From Ricinus communis (lineage: Eukaryota > Streptophyta > Magnoliopsida > Malpighiales > Euphorbiaceae), in contig NC_063260.1 in the NCBI RefSeq assembly GCF_019578655.1, positions 21,228,888 through 21,292,887 on the forward strand: a stretch of 64,000 bases of DNA, in the 5' to 3' direction. The translations under genes and the position numbers were made by a program. The notes under the pieces are model-generated. The model was not told the DNA's origin, did no database searches, and saw only the letters and a program-made list of their open reading frames with translations. This document shows, piece by piece, positions 27,201-40,800 of this stretch. Positions within the stretch are counted from its first letter, which is position 1. Each line of letters starts with the position of its first letter.

Positions 27201-30200
27201 CTATATGAAGTGAGGTAGTAATTTCATTGGGTTAAAGTCAGGAGTGTGAGAAATAAAATCATGAGATCCCTTTTGGAAGAGAATGCTGGGGTACTCAGTG
27301 TTTTGGAGTGTGTTATGAGTTCACAGGGCTCAAAACTGGGTGTAGAAAACATAGTACTGACCCAATTTGCCTCATCCTCAAACCTAGATAATAACTTTGA
27401 AACTCCTTTTTTAAATTTGAATTCTTCTTTTGCTAGAACCTTTTGTTTTCCGTGTGAATACATTTTGTTACATGCATTAATGCTTGTTAAAACTTAACAG
27501 AACCTACTGTCATTACAATTACTGGTGAATTCTGATTGATGAGTCATGTGTTTTCTAATTCTTCTCTTCCAGGTTTTAGATCCCCTGCGAACAATGATCA
27601 ATGGTGCTCCTCTGGAAGATGCTCGCCATCTTGCTCAACGTTACAGTCGGATGAGACAGGAAGCAGAGACACAGGTAATTAGAGAAATGGCATCCCATTT
27701 ATTAGTAACATACTATTTCGAGTTATACTGATGCTCCTAACTTTTCTTTAGGCCCCTTAGTTTCAGTATTTGCCTGGAAAAATTCATAACTTGTATTGGT
27801 TATTGAGAGCAAACAGGCAGCAGAGGTTTCTAGAAGACAAGTGCGAGTAAAAGAAACTCCAATTCCTGAAAATGTTGCAAAGTTGCATGCAGCAGAAGCA
27901 AAGATGCAAGAACTGAAAGCAAACATGGCTGTTCTTGGTAAAGAAGCTGCCGCTGCTTTGGCTGCTGTTGAAGCTCAGCAGCAAAGATTGAGTTTCCAGA
28001 GGCTTGTTGCTATGGTAAGCATGCTACTAAATGTTTTTGATCTTATCATCTGTTTTGAAGCTTTTTATTTGGACTATGAATTCATTTAAGCTTATGTTTT
28101 GAAGGTTGAAGCAGAAAAGAATTACCATTTGAGAATTGCTGCTATTTTCAGTGAGGTTGAAGCTGAGGTTAGTTCGAGACCTCTGTTCTTAGTGAGATAC
28201 TTTTATCTAAATGGAGAATATATAAGCTTATGCCCTGGCCTGGAATTTGTTAGATGGTCTCCGAGAAACAACGGAAAGAGTCTGCTCCTCCGGTGATTCC
28301 ATCTCCTGTGATTCCATCAGAAAATGGCTCAGAAAAGATGTACTTCTTGGCTGAAGTAAGTTAGTGATACCCTACTTTCAAATTTGAGAGGTGACATGCC
28401 AGAATCTCTTTCACAGCTTCGCTATCAAAATTATATGTAGCTTACAAATGGTTCTAGATCTACCCTGGTCAAATAACATGTAGGAGATGAGGGGTGACAT
28501 GCTGAATTCAAAGAACATATAGGGGATGAGGGATGACGTGTTGGATTTTTATCTGAAATGCTTTATGGCAAGCTGTTCATCTTGGAAAAGTACCTTTGAG
28601 TAGCAAATAATGGTCTTATTGGAACTTTATTGACCATCTTATCTACTTTGCAACTTTCATGGTACAGATGCATACCAGATTGGTCGGATCTTTATCTAAT
28701 TTCATCTTTTGTAATGGGATGAACGATGGGTGCTACCTTTAGGGGCCCAATATCATTTAGATCTTGGAGTATTATCTTTTGCACTCTTTGGGTAATGAGT
28801 GAGATTCTTCAATTCATCTTTAATGCTTTCCTAAAGACTTGCACTTAACTGTATTATAACCTTTTAGACCATATTTTGTGAACCTAGCATTTTTTTCCAT
28901 TGTCATTGTCAAAATATAAAAATAGGGTCTTCCTTTTGTTGAAGGGAGTTTTATTCATCTAAAGAATAGATCAAGTCAGTTATCCTTGATCTTCTGTAAT
29001 GGAAGAGCAGGAAGCTAGTTTGCCAGGTGGTACTTTGTTGGTATACTGAAAGTACGTCAGTTGGTACTTCGAAATATGATTAGTTGTCTCTTTGTCTGCA
29101 AGAGTCCTAATCTTGAATTATTTGGAGGTCCAATCATTAAGCAATATAAACTCACAGCTTTATGAAATGAAGCACGAAAACAGGAGGCAGAAGCTATTAT
29201 TTTAAAGTGGGATTTTGTGGATAGTATCAAATGATTCCCCATTATTAACTCCGTACTTTACATTGAACAAGGATTTGGAACTTAATTTAGTCACTGTAAT
29301 TACCATTCGTCAGCAAACACACTGCATCTTTGTACACTTGATACATGAACCATTCAAGTCAGCTTTACCTCTTGCAGGTGACACATCCTTTCATTGCAGA
29401 AACAGAGAAGGAGCTGAGCTTGGCTGTTGGCGACTATGTTGTTGTGCGAAAGGTCTTTTTCTTTCATTTGAGATGTATTACAACTGAATTTAGACAGCAT
29501 TCTTTTAAACAATATGTAAATCTAGGTTATGCATTGGTAAGTGCTATCTGGTCGTGTTCACAGTTGAAAAACTGGTCAATGAGTTGGTGCTATATGATTT
29601 TCAACGAGTTAGGCCTCCCTTTCAATGATTGTCTGGTCTTAGCTCATTCATGAGATATCCATGACATGTCGATACACTTTCACTAGGCTGGATAATTTGT
29701 TCTGCAGCCCGGTATCTGGAACCAATGGAAGTATTGCTTGATATTACCGGACAAGCATGAGATCCATTCGAATTTTTATGAAACTGTTTGGTGTAAACTG
29801 TGGCAAATGTTCATGTGAAACTTCCAACAGTTTCTTTTTATTTCTTCCTCCAGACCTTACATCCAGTGGTTCTTTTCCTCCCCCTTTCTCTTTTTTTTGC
29901 ATTGCGTCACCTCTGTTCTCAAATGCTTTCTTCATTTCTATCCCTTTCTGCAAACTCCGTGGTGCTAACAGAAAATATCTCATGAGGAACTAGTAAAATT
30001 CTTTGAGATTGTGTCTGGCATCAACAGATGTACACATTTTCATGTTATCTTACTGCATGAATACTTATTTATCACCTATAGATAATAGTTATAAGAGGGA
30101 TGTGTTCCTTTTGTAAATAATAGAGACCTTCTTGTGCAAAGTAATATAGAATAATACAAAGGATCAAGTGTTTCTGAAACTTCATGTGTAATTCCAGGTC

Positions 30201-30317
30201 AGCCCAAATGGATGGTCGGAAGGAGAATGTAAAGGCCGAGCAGGCTGGTTCCCTTCTGCATATGTGGAGAAGCGCCAGAGGATTCCCACAAGTGATGCAA
30301 CTACTCAAGTTTACTAG
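24248..30317 (+). CDS. SH3 domain-containing BAR protein (SH3P3-like)
   Basis: Ten exons join in phase to 352 aa: 24248-24307, 24853-24975, 25756-25825, 26008-26153, 27573-27674, 27817-28014, 28105-28167, 28254-28355, 29378-29452 and 30198-30317. The N-terminal about 250 residues form a BAR-type coiled-coil (MDALRKQAFKLREQVAKQQ, KQFSGTGYESSDVMVIDEVE, then a long Gln/Glu/Ala-rich helix AAAALAAVEAQQQRLSFQRL). A short linker (IPSPVIPSENGSEK) leads to a C-terminal SH3 domain, residues about 288-345, with FLAEVTHPFIAETEKELSL, GDYVVVRKV, NGWSEGECKGRAGWFPSAYV. Plant SH3Ps act at clathrin vesicles, the cell plate and autophagosomes, binding membranes and dynamin- or auxilin-like partners. Length and architecture match the Arabidopsis family (351 aa for SH3P3, from memory). 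No damage is seen. Confidence 0.96.
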
Positions 30318-30940
30318 TCTTACTCTAAAGTGCTCAGCTGCCCGAAAGCTTTGTTCCTTCAAATTTGGAAAGGTTTCACAACTGCACATCACTGTGGAGT
30401 TTGAGTGGGGAAAAGAAAACATAAAGAACGAAACATGTTATCAATTTTTCTTTTTAACACTTTCCATTGTATATTATTTTATTGGATCTTGGGAGAAAGT
30501 AATATGTGCAAAATGACATTTTTGTTTGTTCGGAATCGGAAAGAATGTGCTCATCAAATGAAGTTTAGATGAATCTTTCGCCCGTATTATGTTAGCTGAG
30601 TTTAGATGACTCGCATCCTTATGTTAACATGACAATTATTTTGTTAAATGGGGGGGATTGATTTCGGTTCATGTTAAGATTTCTAAAGGAGCATTTCATA
30701 AACAAAGTGAAATTCTAGATCCCAAAAACAGAAGTACAACAGCAAAATTATTCTCTTTGTACTCAAAACTGCTTCACTTTTTTTTTTTCCAACTTTCTGA
30801 TCTCTCTGCGTGATTGGATGTATGCAAATTACAGTGACGTGGTAGATTAATAAATAGCTGTTCTTAATTCAAGAACTTTCTGTATGCTTTCAACTTTTCT
30901 CTGTGAGCAGCCAAAAGGAATCAGAAAACTTCCTTTCTTC
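30318..30940. other. Convergent 3' ends of SH3P3-like gene and ABCB copy 1
   Basis: This holds the two 3'UTRs. No other gene or repeat is seen. Confidence 0.5.
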
Positions 30941-33900
30941 TTAAGTTGCACTCATGTGAAGTGAAACCAAGGAAGCGTAAGTGCCATTATCAATCTTCAT
31001 GAGTGCATCATGTCTTCCTTTCTCAGCAATCACTCCATTCTTCACTACAGCAATGATATCAGCACATTTTATGGTAGTAAGACGGTGGGCAACAATTACA
31101 GTGGTTCTGTTAATCATTACTTTATCTAATGCTTCTTGCACTACACGCTCTGACTCTGCATCCAATGCACTCGTCGCCTCATCAAGCAAGAGGATTCTTG
31201 GATTCTTTAGTATTGCTCTGGCGATGGCTATTCTCTGCTTTTGTCCACCCGATAGTTGCACTCCTCGTTCACCTACAGAAGTTTCATATCCCTGTGGTAA
31301 TGAACTGATGAAGTTGTGTGCATTAGCTGCTTTTGTTGCTGCTATTATCTCGTCCTCAGTAACATCTCCTTGCTTGCCATAAGCAATATTGTCACGGATG
31401 GTTTCATTGAAGAGTATTGGTTCTTGCCCCACTAATCCCATTTGTTGTCTCAACCAGCTTAGTTTGAACTTCTTGATTTCGACACCGTCTAAATAAACTT
31501 TGCCAGAATCAGGATCATAAAATCTCTCTACGAGACTAATTACTGTTGACTTCCCACTGCCACTCTCCCCTACCAAAGCAACTGTCTGGAGATAGAGATT
31601 CAAGTTGAGTTCGTAATTCATGTGAGGCTCAGTTTTGTACTTTAGAAGAAATCTGAACATGATATAAAGACATTATGATTTAAAGTAATGATAAGTACCT
31701 TCCCAGAGGGGATACTGAGGGTTAAGTCTCTGAAAATTTGAACATGTGGTCTCATTGGGTATTTGAAACTGACATGTTCGAGTTCGATATCACCCTTTAC
31801 ATTTGCAAGTGTAGTGCCTTCATCACTGCTCGAGTCTATTTTGGGTTTTCTATCAAGAATGGCAAATATTGAAGCTGTTGAATCCTTGGCTTTGCTTTTG
31901 TCTGGAGCCAGGCCACTGGATTGGGAAACCCCAACTGCTGCAATTGTCAATGCGAAAAAGACCTACAGAAAACTTGGAGGTTGAAATTTATTTTCAATGA
32001 GTTGGAAAAACGGTAGCCATTTCCATATCTTACCTTGAAAACTTCTGGAAATGTTGCTTTCCCATGTTTCACAAGAAGAGCTCCTATGTAAAAACAGAAA
32101 GCATTTGTGCAGTAGAGAACAAAGAATGAGAAACCAAAACCAGCACCACTAACAAGTCCAAGCTGAACACCTTGTTTGACAGGACCATCACATTTCTGTT
32201 GGTACAAATCCATCACCTTCTTCTCTGCACAAAATGATGCAATAGTTCTGATGCTGCCAACTGCATCATTTGCGACCTGACTTGCTTCTTCATACATTAC
32301 CTAGAAATTCGTGATAATATTAGTGAACTGAAAACAAAGTTCTGTTTTGAGCTAAAAGTTTTCATCTTTATATTGGGGGTATGTAAATTCACTGCGCATG
32401 ACTAACCTTTGCATCTGCGCTGAACCCCTTTGCAAACCTTGCCTGAATAAATCCTTGGAACAGAAGTAAGGGTGAGACTGCAACAATTACAAGGGCCAGA
32501 ATCCAGTTGGCTGTGAATGCTATAATTAGTGCTGCTACGATTGTTGCTATATTTTGAAAAATTAAGGCCAAAGCATCACCAACAAGACTTCTAACAGTTG
32601 AAGCATCAGTTGATAATCTTGCCCCAACTGCACCACTGGATAAATAAAAAGGTAAAAACTGTTGGATCAAATCATTTTTCTTATGGAAAATAATTTTGCA
32701 TAAAGGAAAAATTTGAAGAATTTTTTTCTTTAAATATTTCTTGCACACACACACACACCTTGAGTTTGCAGGATCATCAAACCAACTGATTTCTTGGTGC
32801 ACTACCCTTTCAAATGTCATAGTACGAATTCTTTCAATCAATCTACCTCCTGCAATTCCAAAGAAGTAGTTCTGCACTGGTAGAACTAGGAAATTAATGA
32901 AACCAATGCCTATATACACCAATGCCCAGAACTCGGAATCTTTTTTCAGCTGTGGTGGAGGCTCGTAAAACACTTTGATGGCTGTTGATAGTAAAAGGCC
33001 AAATATTGGGAAAACAGTACCATGTATAGCTGCAGCAATAGCTCCAAGGATCAGAATTGGCAACTCAGGTTTGTTCAGATATGCAAGCCGTCTCATTGGA
33101 ACTTCTTTATGCTTGTCCTTTCCTTTACTGCTCTCATCATGCTCTTCCGTCTCAATGAAATTGATATCAACAGGCATCCCTAAACCTATGTTACTAACTG
33201 TGAAAGACTGCCGATGCTGCGATGAAGCACGTTCCATAGATAGTTGCAAAGAATTTCTCAGGCTTCCTGACCTTAAAATAGGCTTATCCATTCCTGAATC
33301 ATCATCTTCATTCATGTGTTGAGAGCTTTCAGATTCCTTAGCTCCCGCTTGGAGGTGAACTAGTTGGGAGTATGCTCCTTCAGGATACTGTATCAGCTCC
33401 TCGTGGGTTCCTGAAAGAAAATTGTTCGAAGATAGTAAATAAAATTTATGGAATTGAAAAGAAAATGGCAAAAATTTTATTACCTTTCTCCACAATTTTG
33501 CCCAAATGCACCACAGCAATAATGTCAGCGTTCCTGATAGTAGTTAAACGATGTGCAACAACCACAGTTGTCCTGCTGCTCATAACATTCTCTAGTGCGT
33601 TTTGGACAATGCGTTCAGATTCAGCATCTAGTGCACTTGTTGCTTCATCAAGAAGAAGAATTTTTGGATTCTTCAATATGGCCCTTGCAATGGCAATTCT
33701 TTGCTTTTGACCTCCTGACAACTGAGTACCATGCTCACCTACCATTGTGTCAAGTCCCTATGCATTCATCCAAAGGAGAAATATACAAAATTGCGCATTC
33801 TTTAGTTAGTATGAATGCCAAGATGCAGTGAAGTATTAATTTTAGCAAACAAATTTTGAATAAGATTATACATGGGATGAAGATTGATATACCTCAGGCA

Positions 33901-36444
33901 TTTTATCAATGAACTTGGCAGCATTAGCAAGCTCAATTGCTGTTCTAATCTCCTGATCAGTTGCATTTTCTTTTCCATATGCAATGTTCTGTTTTATGCT
34001 AGTTGCAAACAAAATAGGTTCTTGACTAACTAGTCCAATCTTCTCTCTTATCCTACTGAGCTTCAACTTCTTCAAATTAACACCATCTATAAGCACTTCA
34101 CCTGAATCAGGATCATAAAATCGTTCAATAAGGCTAACAACAGTTGACTTCCCGCTTCCACTTTGCCCGACTAAAGCTGCAGTTTTTCCACTTGGAATTT
34201 GCAGTGAAAATCCTGCAAAGATCTTAACATCGGGCCTGGCAGGGTATCTGAAATGCACATCTTTGAGTTCAATATCACCCTTGATATCTTCCAATACCAT
34301 CCCGTCAGTGTCGTAAGCATCAATTTTTGGAACTCGATTGATGGTCTCAAACATCTTATAGGCTGCAGCTTGACCTGCTGCAAATGCATTCAAGGATGGA
34401 GAAGTCTGACCCAATGACCTATTCCAAGCGAACACGAACAATTACTAAGTTAAGCTATAAAATTAATTGTAACATAACGTTTTATTAGCTAGAAAAGCTG
34501 ATCATGCTTCAGGTACTTACATTCCACCTGTCATGATGGACATAATAACAGTGATGACTTGCCCACCATTATAACCTTTGTGTATGATCAATTTGGATCC
34601 GTACCATATGGCAAGTGCATAAGTGGCAAAGACGACAAGCAGCATTGATCCAATTCCTACACCTGAGGCCAGCCCCTGTTGCACAGTAGATTGATATGCT
34701 ATCTTTAACTTTTCATTATACTTTTGTATAGCATGCTTCTCCCCTGTGAAGGATGCAACCTTGCAGAACACAGAATAGGTTCAGCGAAACAGGCGTCTCT
34801 GAAGAAATCCGTATGATGTAAATATATCAATTTATTTCTAGGCCTTACTGTTCTGATAGCTCCAACTGTTTGTTCAACTACATTTCCTGCTTTTGCATAA
34901 GCAACTTGCCCACGACTTGACATTTTTGACATGACAATTGCCATGAATCCACCAACAATTACAAGAAGAGGAATACAACTTAGTAGAACAAATGAAAGTA
35001 GCCATCCTCTTGCAAAAGCAATTATAAAGCCTCCCAAAAATGTCGATGCTAATTGTATAAATTTCCCAGCCTGTGAAAACGCATTCGACCCCAACTATAT
35101 CATACATTTGATAATTAAATGAAAACTTTTTAAGGCCCTCGCAGTAGATCATGACTTGATCCGTGAAATTAATGGTTATTGATCAAGTGATTACGTACCT
35201 TCTCACCCATGGCATCTTGAATGAGAACAGTGTCGCCTGACATTCTTCCAATGACCTCACCGGTTGTTGTTTCAGTGTCAAAGAATCCGATGTCTTGTCT
35301 TAAAATTGTTTTCAAGTACAAACCTCGGATGCGAGCAGACTGTCTTTCTCCAGTCACCATCCAGCATGCAACCTCTGCAACAATTTGACAGTACAACAAG
35401 GCAGTTAGGAAGTCCATGCAACCTTCGGCCTTATAAACATTTACGCCAAGTAATAATATCATAATCTGAAAGTGAACCGCCATTTTTTTAAGTAAACGAC
35501 CTTATTTTTGAATATGTAATTAAATGGGGTAAAATGACCCGATGTTCTAAATCTTCAATTGTTTTTTTTATATTCTTTCTATTATTTTTGTTACTTGCCA
35601 CGGTACCAATGAAGATTTTGACAGATAATTGATAATGTGGCTCCAAATTTACAAAAAAATCATCTCCCATTTTACACATATTTTGCTGACTCCTTTATTA
35701 AATCATAGTCAGCAAATTACTTATGTCCCGCTCTCAAATAAATAAACTTCAATTAGAAAAAATCTCCGATTTCGAACAACAAAAGGTCACTAGAGAAGGT
35801 CATGAAAGCCACATACAAGGATGCACTGGAGAAGGGAACTAAAGAATTAGACAGCATAAACGACGAAAAGAAGGAAGGAGGAACAAAGAAGAGCATCAGA
35901 AAGAAAAAGAATAGAGCAACGATAGAGATAGAAATCAAGGAAGCTATCACAGAAGGAAAGATGAAGAAGAACATAGAAAGGAAAGAAGAGAGACTGTTAA
36001 GAAGGAAATCAGAAAATCTAAGCCTGCCAAGGAGGCAACTAAGGAAGGAACAAAGAAGAAGATAGAAAATCTAGAAAAGAGTGCAAAAGAGGAGACTGAA
36101 AGATCCATTATCAATGAAGTAAATAGGGAAGGAGGGGATAAAAATGCTAATAAAATAGAGAAAAAACTTAGCAACGAGGATCAGATTCTGGAGCTGTTTG
36201 AGTCTGCTTGGCTTGCCAGCCTAAGAAATAAGGAAACACATCTCAATGGTGATCGGTGAAGGAAACTTGCTATGACATTATTTTATGATGTAAAGGAAAC
36301 AACATGCTGCTCTGACATTCTTCAAGAATCTGTTTTAGTAGAGGAATATTTGTAGAAGTGCAATTTTTCAATGTAAAATACTATTATATTAGTAGGTTGG
36401 CTTAAATGATTGTAAATTATAATTTTATCATATGAGTTGTATCA

Positions 36445-36490
<46 letters not shown>

Positions 36491-37895
36491 AATTTATTAA
36501 GTATTTGAGTTGTAATTTTTTTATTATTTGTATAATGATAAAAATTAATTAAAAACATGAAAAATTGAGAATTTTTTTTCAATTTAGATTATTTATGTGA
36601 GGGTGGGAGATAAGTGATTTGTTGACTAGGATTAAATAAAAGAGTCAGGCAAAATATATGTCAAGTAAGAGATAGTTTTTTATAAATCTAACAGTTGTAT
36701 CATCAATTAACCGTCGAAATCCTAATTTACCGATGGAAGTAACAAAAATAATAGGAGAGGTACTAAAAAAATAAATTGAAGGTTTAGTATCAAATAGAAA
36801 TAAGAGGTAAATGTTTGATATGGGCGGGACAATTTACCCTATCTAAATGCTAGCTAATTTCAATCATACAATTATGCAAAAAAAGAAAAAAAATCTGCCT
36901 CACGTAGTAAGGAAGCTATGCCTGAACCAATAGCCAAGTACACCAACTTCAGAGATAACTGCAGATTGCATAAGGTAAATTGTGTTAGCTTTATTTATTT
37001 TTCAACAAGAAGGAGATTATAATGTATTTTAATTCTGTAGCACAATAGAAATATTTATAGCAAATATGTAATGAAATGAATGGACAATGAAAGAGTTGTT
37101 TTATCCTCTTAAACCAATCAAGTTGAACAATGAAAAAATTCCCTCGAAGAGTTTATCAAATTTCATATATAGTTGTTTTCTTTTTCTATTATTATTTTTT
37201 TTTAAAATGATGTCCTTATTATAGTTATTATTACTATTTACCCAATGAAAAAGGACCAAGTTCCATATGTCAACTCCAACCAAATCGCCCAGAAATAGTA
37301 TATAACAAAAAGAAAAAAAAAAAAAAGAAATCCGAAGAACTTCAAGCATATTTGGCTTGACTTTTTCTCATTGTTTTGACGTAAAGCATAAAAGATTTTC
37401 TGGGTTTACTTTGAAACAAGGAAAGGTTTATCCCAGCACAGCAAACATGAAAGCTGAACTCAACCAAATGTTCAAATAAAAATAGAAATCCACTTCAAAA
37501 AAAAAAAAAAAAAAAAAAAAAAGAAAAAGGAAAAAGAAAAAAGGAAAAGAGAAATCTTGCAATGAGTTCATGATGTTTTTTGACCCTCGTGCCAAGATCA
37601 AGACTCAACCCTTTGTTGATGCCATGCATTAACATTAATTCTTCCAATACAAACAAGGAACAAACGGGTAATTGAAGTAAATGAACCGACTCACCTTTGA
37701 CACTTCATGCACGACATTAGAAGGGTCAGTTGTGCCGAAGGAGTTGATAAGCTGACCAAAAAGAAGAGTCATAAGAGGCTGAGCAAGCCCATTACCAATG
37801 GCAGAAACTGTGCCTACAATCATCAAAACCATATCAAGTCTGTCTGCAAAAGCAAACAGCTTGTATATTGGCACCTTCTGATTCCCTGCATTCAT
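30941..37895 (-). CDS. ABC transporter B family member, tandem copy 1 (ABCB9/ABCB7-like, full-size P-glycoprotein)
   Basis: Twelve exons join in phase to 1249 aa: 37895-37695, 36958-36904, 35374-35199, 35070-34849, 34759-34521, 34418-33893, 33757-33484, 33410-32759, 32635-32407, 32300-32034, 31962-31699 and 31585-30941. The order is TMD1-NBD1-linker-TMD2-NBD2. NBD1 has Walker [10 protein letters not shown], signature QLSGGQKQR, Walker [13 protein letters not shown] and H-loop VAHRL; NBD2 has [30 protein letters not shown] and VAHRL. The linker is Ser/Asp-rich and ends before [12 protein letters not shown]. ABCBs of this clade export auxin or other amphipathic compounds at the plasma membrane; this substrate is unknown. 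Intron 2 (35375-36903) contains a foreign Lys/Glu-rich relic, and the donor of exon 8 lies inside a GT microsatellite. The gene appears functional. Confidence 0.95.
32744..32758 (-). repeat. GT microsatellite that overlaps the exon 8 splice donor of ABCB copy 1
   Basis: On the minus strand the exon ends AAC TCA AG and the intron starts with seven GT units followed by GCAAG. The donor GT is the first repeat unit at 32758-32757. The equivalent donor in copy 2 (43053) has only GTGTG. Confidence 0.85.
35802..36259 (+). pseudogene. Frameshifted Lys/Glu-rich coding relic inside intron 2 of ABCB copy 1
   Basis: On the strand opposite the host gene, an open frame from ATG 35802 reads [20 protein letters not shown] and continues very rich in Lys, Glu and Arg. 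Near 35975-35995 the coding character moves to another frame, which reads [20 protein letters not shown] and then a less biased stretch with [20 protein letters not shown] before a TGA at 36257-36259. Codon-like order in both frames and the natural transition suggest one former coding sequence of about 150 aa broken by a small indel. There is no intron and no recognised domain. ABCB copy 2 has no such sequence in the same intron, so it was inserted after the duplication or lost from copy 2. It could also be a purine-rich low-complexity tract. Confidence 0.45.
36450..36486. repeat. (AT)n microsatellite in ABCB copy 1 intron 2
   Basis: Uninterrupted TA dinucleotides, just downstream of the Lys/Glu-rich relic. 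Confidence 0.95.
37497..37522. repeat. Poly(A) run in intron 1 of ABCB copy 1
   Basis: A run of about 26 A on the plus strand followed by A/G-rich sequence; on the coding strand of the ABCB gene it is a long T tract. Confidence 0.9.
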
Positions 37896-40800
37896 CTCCT
37901 GTTTTTCTTTAACAACTCTTTTTTATTGCCTCCAATCAGCTATACTATTGGTTTCTTCGGTTCTTGAAAAACACAAAAGAAAGAAAAGAAACTGAGAATC
38001 AAGTTAAATAAAATAATTATAATACCAAAAAGGAAAAGAAAGCACCAGAGACATACGGGAGAGAAGGGAATTACAAGGATGAGAATGCATAAGAAGTGTT
38101 TATGTATGTATCTAAATTATATGAGAAATACGTGTTGTTATATAAGTTTGTTTGTGCTGTCTGAATGTGTTTGTGTCTATTTTTAGATATTCTTTGCTTT
38201 CAAGTTCTAGAATGCCTACAGACTATATAGGTTGGCCACGAATGGCCCTAGCTCTTTGGGACTCTTTCTATAACCGATCTTAATTATGTCAGTTCTTTTT
38301 CCTTCTTTTTTTAAACTTTAATGGGTTATATATGAATAATTAACATTATTAAGATCATTCTTTTTTTAAATTGCTTATACGAAAACCCATTTGGGGTTTG
38401 TCTTCTAGAAGCACAGTCACTTCTGTTAATTTGATGGTTACACAAAATGAAAGGTTTAGAATTTTGATTATGACAAAAGGTAAAACCAAAGAAACGAAAT
38501 CTTTTTTAGAAAAAGAAAAGTTTTAACATTTGGATTCCTCATTGCTAGATCCATTACCTATAAATTCAAAATATATTCAGGGAAAAGAAATAACCATCAA
38601 CAACCATTAATGGTGTTTCTCCTGCACAGTATATGTGGATTCCATGCTACCATTTTTCTCAATAATTAATACATATTTATGTTGGTGAATTTATATTAAT
38701 AAATTAATTTAATATTTTAATTTTTAGTTTGACTTAATTGATATTTAAATTTTATTTTTTTAATATTTAATTATTTATAATTTTAATTTAACTTAATATA
38801 AATGTAAATTTATTTTTGGTAATATTTGAATGGAATCCATATATGGGATAGTTAGTTTATTATTATTTTTAAAGATATTATAAATAAATATTAAATATTA
38901 AAAAAAATATTAAATTATATCTATAAATTTAATTTTATAATTAAAATAATAATAACAATTATAAAACAACTAAATCGTTCTGTTAACTAAGGTAATTAAC
39001 TCAGTAGCATATATAGCCCGCTTAACTTATTGACGTTAATAACAAATTAATTGCCATCAAATGCGCACACCCTTTTCAAAATATTACAAAAGAAAATTAA
39101 TTAAAAATTATTTATTCATTAAATAATTTTTTAAATTTTTTTTAGATCAAATCTATATAAAAAAATTTAGCATGTAATTATTATTATATTAAATAATTTA
39201 CACTGTATGATAGATGATAAATATTTAAATAATATAATAAAAAATTATATAAGCTAATGAAAATTTAAAAAATATCAGGTCATATTAATATAAAATTTCC
39301 GTACGTAGTCTTTTTGTTAATTATACAATGTTTCACTCTATCATATAATCTGCACCATGCAATGTACAGTGATAAAAATTGATAAATTAATTACAAATTA
39401 CATGAATTATTAACATTTACAAAATCTAGTTTAAATTTATATAAATAGTTTTAGTATATAACTTTTATGCTAAGTATATGATGTTTTATTATACTAAATG
39501 ATTTAGACTGCAATAATAAGATTTAAATTATTGTGTTAATTATAAGATTTTTTTATCAAATAATATCTATACCATATATAATGTGTAATGCTAAGAATTT
39601 TCACAATATAATAAAAAATTATGTAATTTGTTAAAATTTACAGAATTAGATTAAAATTACCTAAAAATATTTTGTTATGTAATTCTTATGTTTATATATA
39701 ATATAAGCTACTAAACTCATTAAAAACTAAATAAATTAAATACATATAACTCTCATTTTTTGTAGCACTAATAGTTTAATAAAAACAGTTAAAAATTGAA
39801 TATCAAAAGAAGAAAACCTATAATGGGACAGTGGAAGTCTCATATTACAATTGTTTAATTAATAAAGATTATTAACTTGAGCCATAGACTTAGAGGCTAA
39901 TTCTTCTTAAAGAAATTAGAAAAAGCAGTTTAAATATCACATTTGCTAACTGATTTCTTTTTCGTTGATTCATTTTTCATTAACTTCTCAAAAATGCCCC
40001 ACGCCACCATCATCGCCATCTTCCTCCTCATGACCACCACCACCGCAATAACTTCCTCCTGACTCATTCTCTCTCCTCTTTACCTTCCTCTCTTCCATCC
40101 AATGCTTCGACCACTTTCGTATCATCACTTCTGATTCTCCCTACCATCATCACCGTCTCTCTATGAAATATTCTCTCCACTTCGAGATCTCTCACGCGGG
40201 CCCTGCTCTCAGCTCATGCCTCTTTCAATCCCTCCAATTTGTGATCTTCGAAATCTCTTTTTTCCTGCAGTTTCCACTCCTTTCGATTCCTTTTTTTCCT
40301 GAGTTTTACCCTCTTGCCGCTATGCACGGCCGACCGTAGTCCCAAAAGGCTCTTCTTGTTGATCTCATGATTTTCTTGCATATTTTTATATATTTGTTGC
40401 AGCTGATACTTTTTCTTTGGTGATTTTCAATGGAGATTGAGAAGGCTGTTAAGAAGAAGAGAACAAGAAGACTCCAAAAGAATACTTATAGAGGAATAAG
40501 GCAAAGGCCATGGAGAAGATGGGCAGTTGAGATTTTTATCATCATAGAATTTTCTATAATGATAAACTTTAATTAAATTATAGAATTTTCTGTTAACTTG
40601 TTAAATCTTTTTATACACTATATATGATGTAAATTATATAATACATTCAAATGTGACGTAATATAACTAAAAAATTATATATAATTTTAATCTAAGTTAC
40701 ATAAATTTTGTGCAAATTACATTATTTCATTATATTACCAAAAAATTTCATCATTACATATTATATGATATTGAATTATTTAATAAAATAATTTATTTTC

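Noticed and set aside
28480..28545. Two similar GATGAGGGxTGACxTG words in an SH3P intron, considered as a C/D RNA
   Set aside because: No terminal stem and no rRNA complementarity; looks like a short local duplication.
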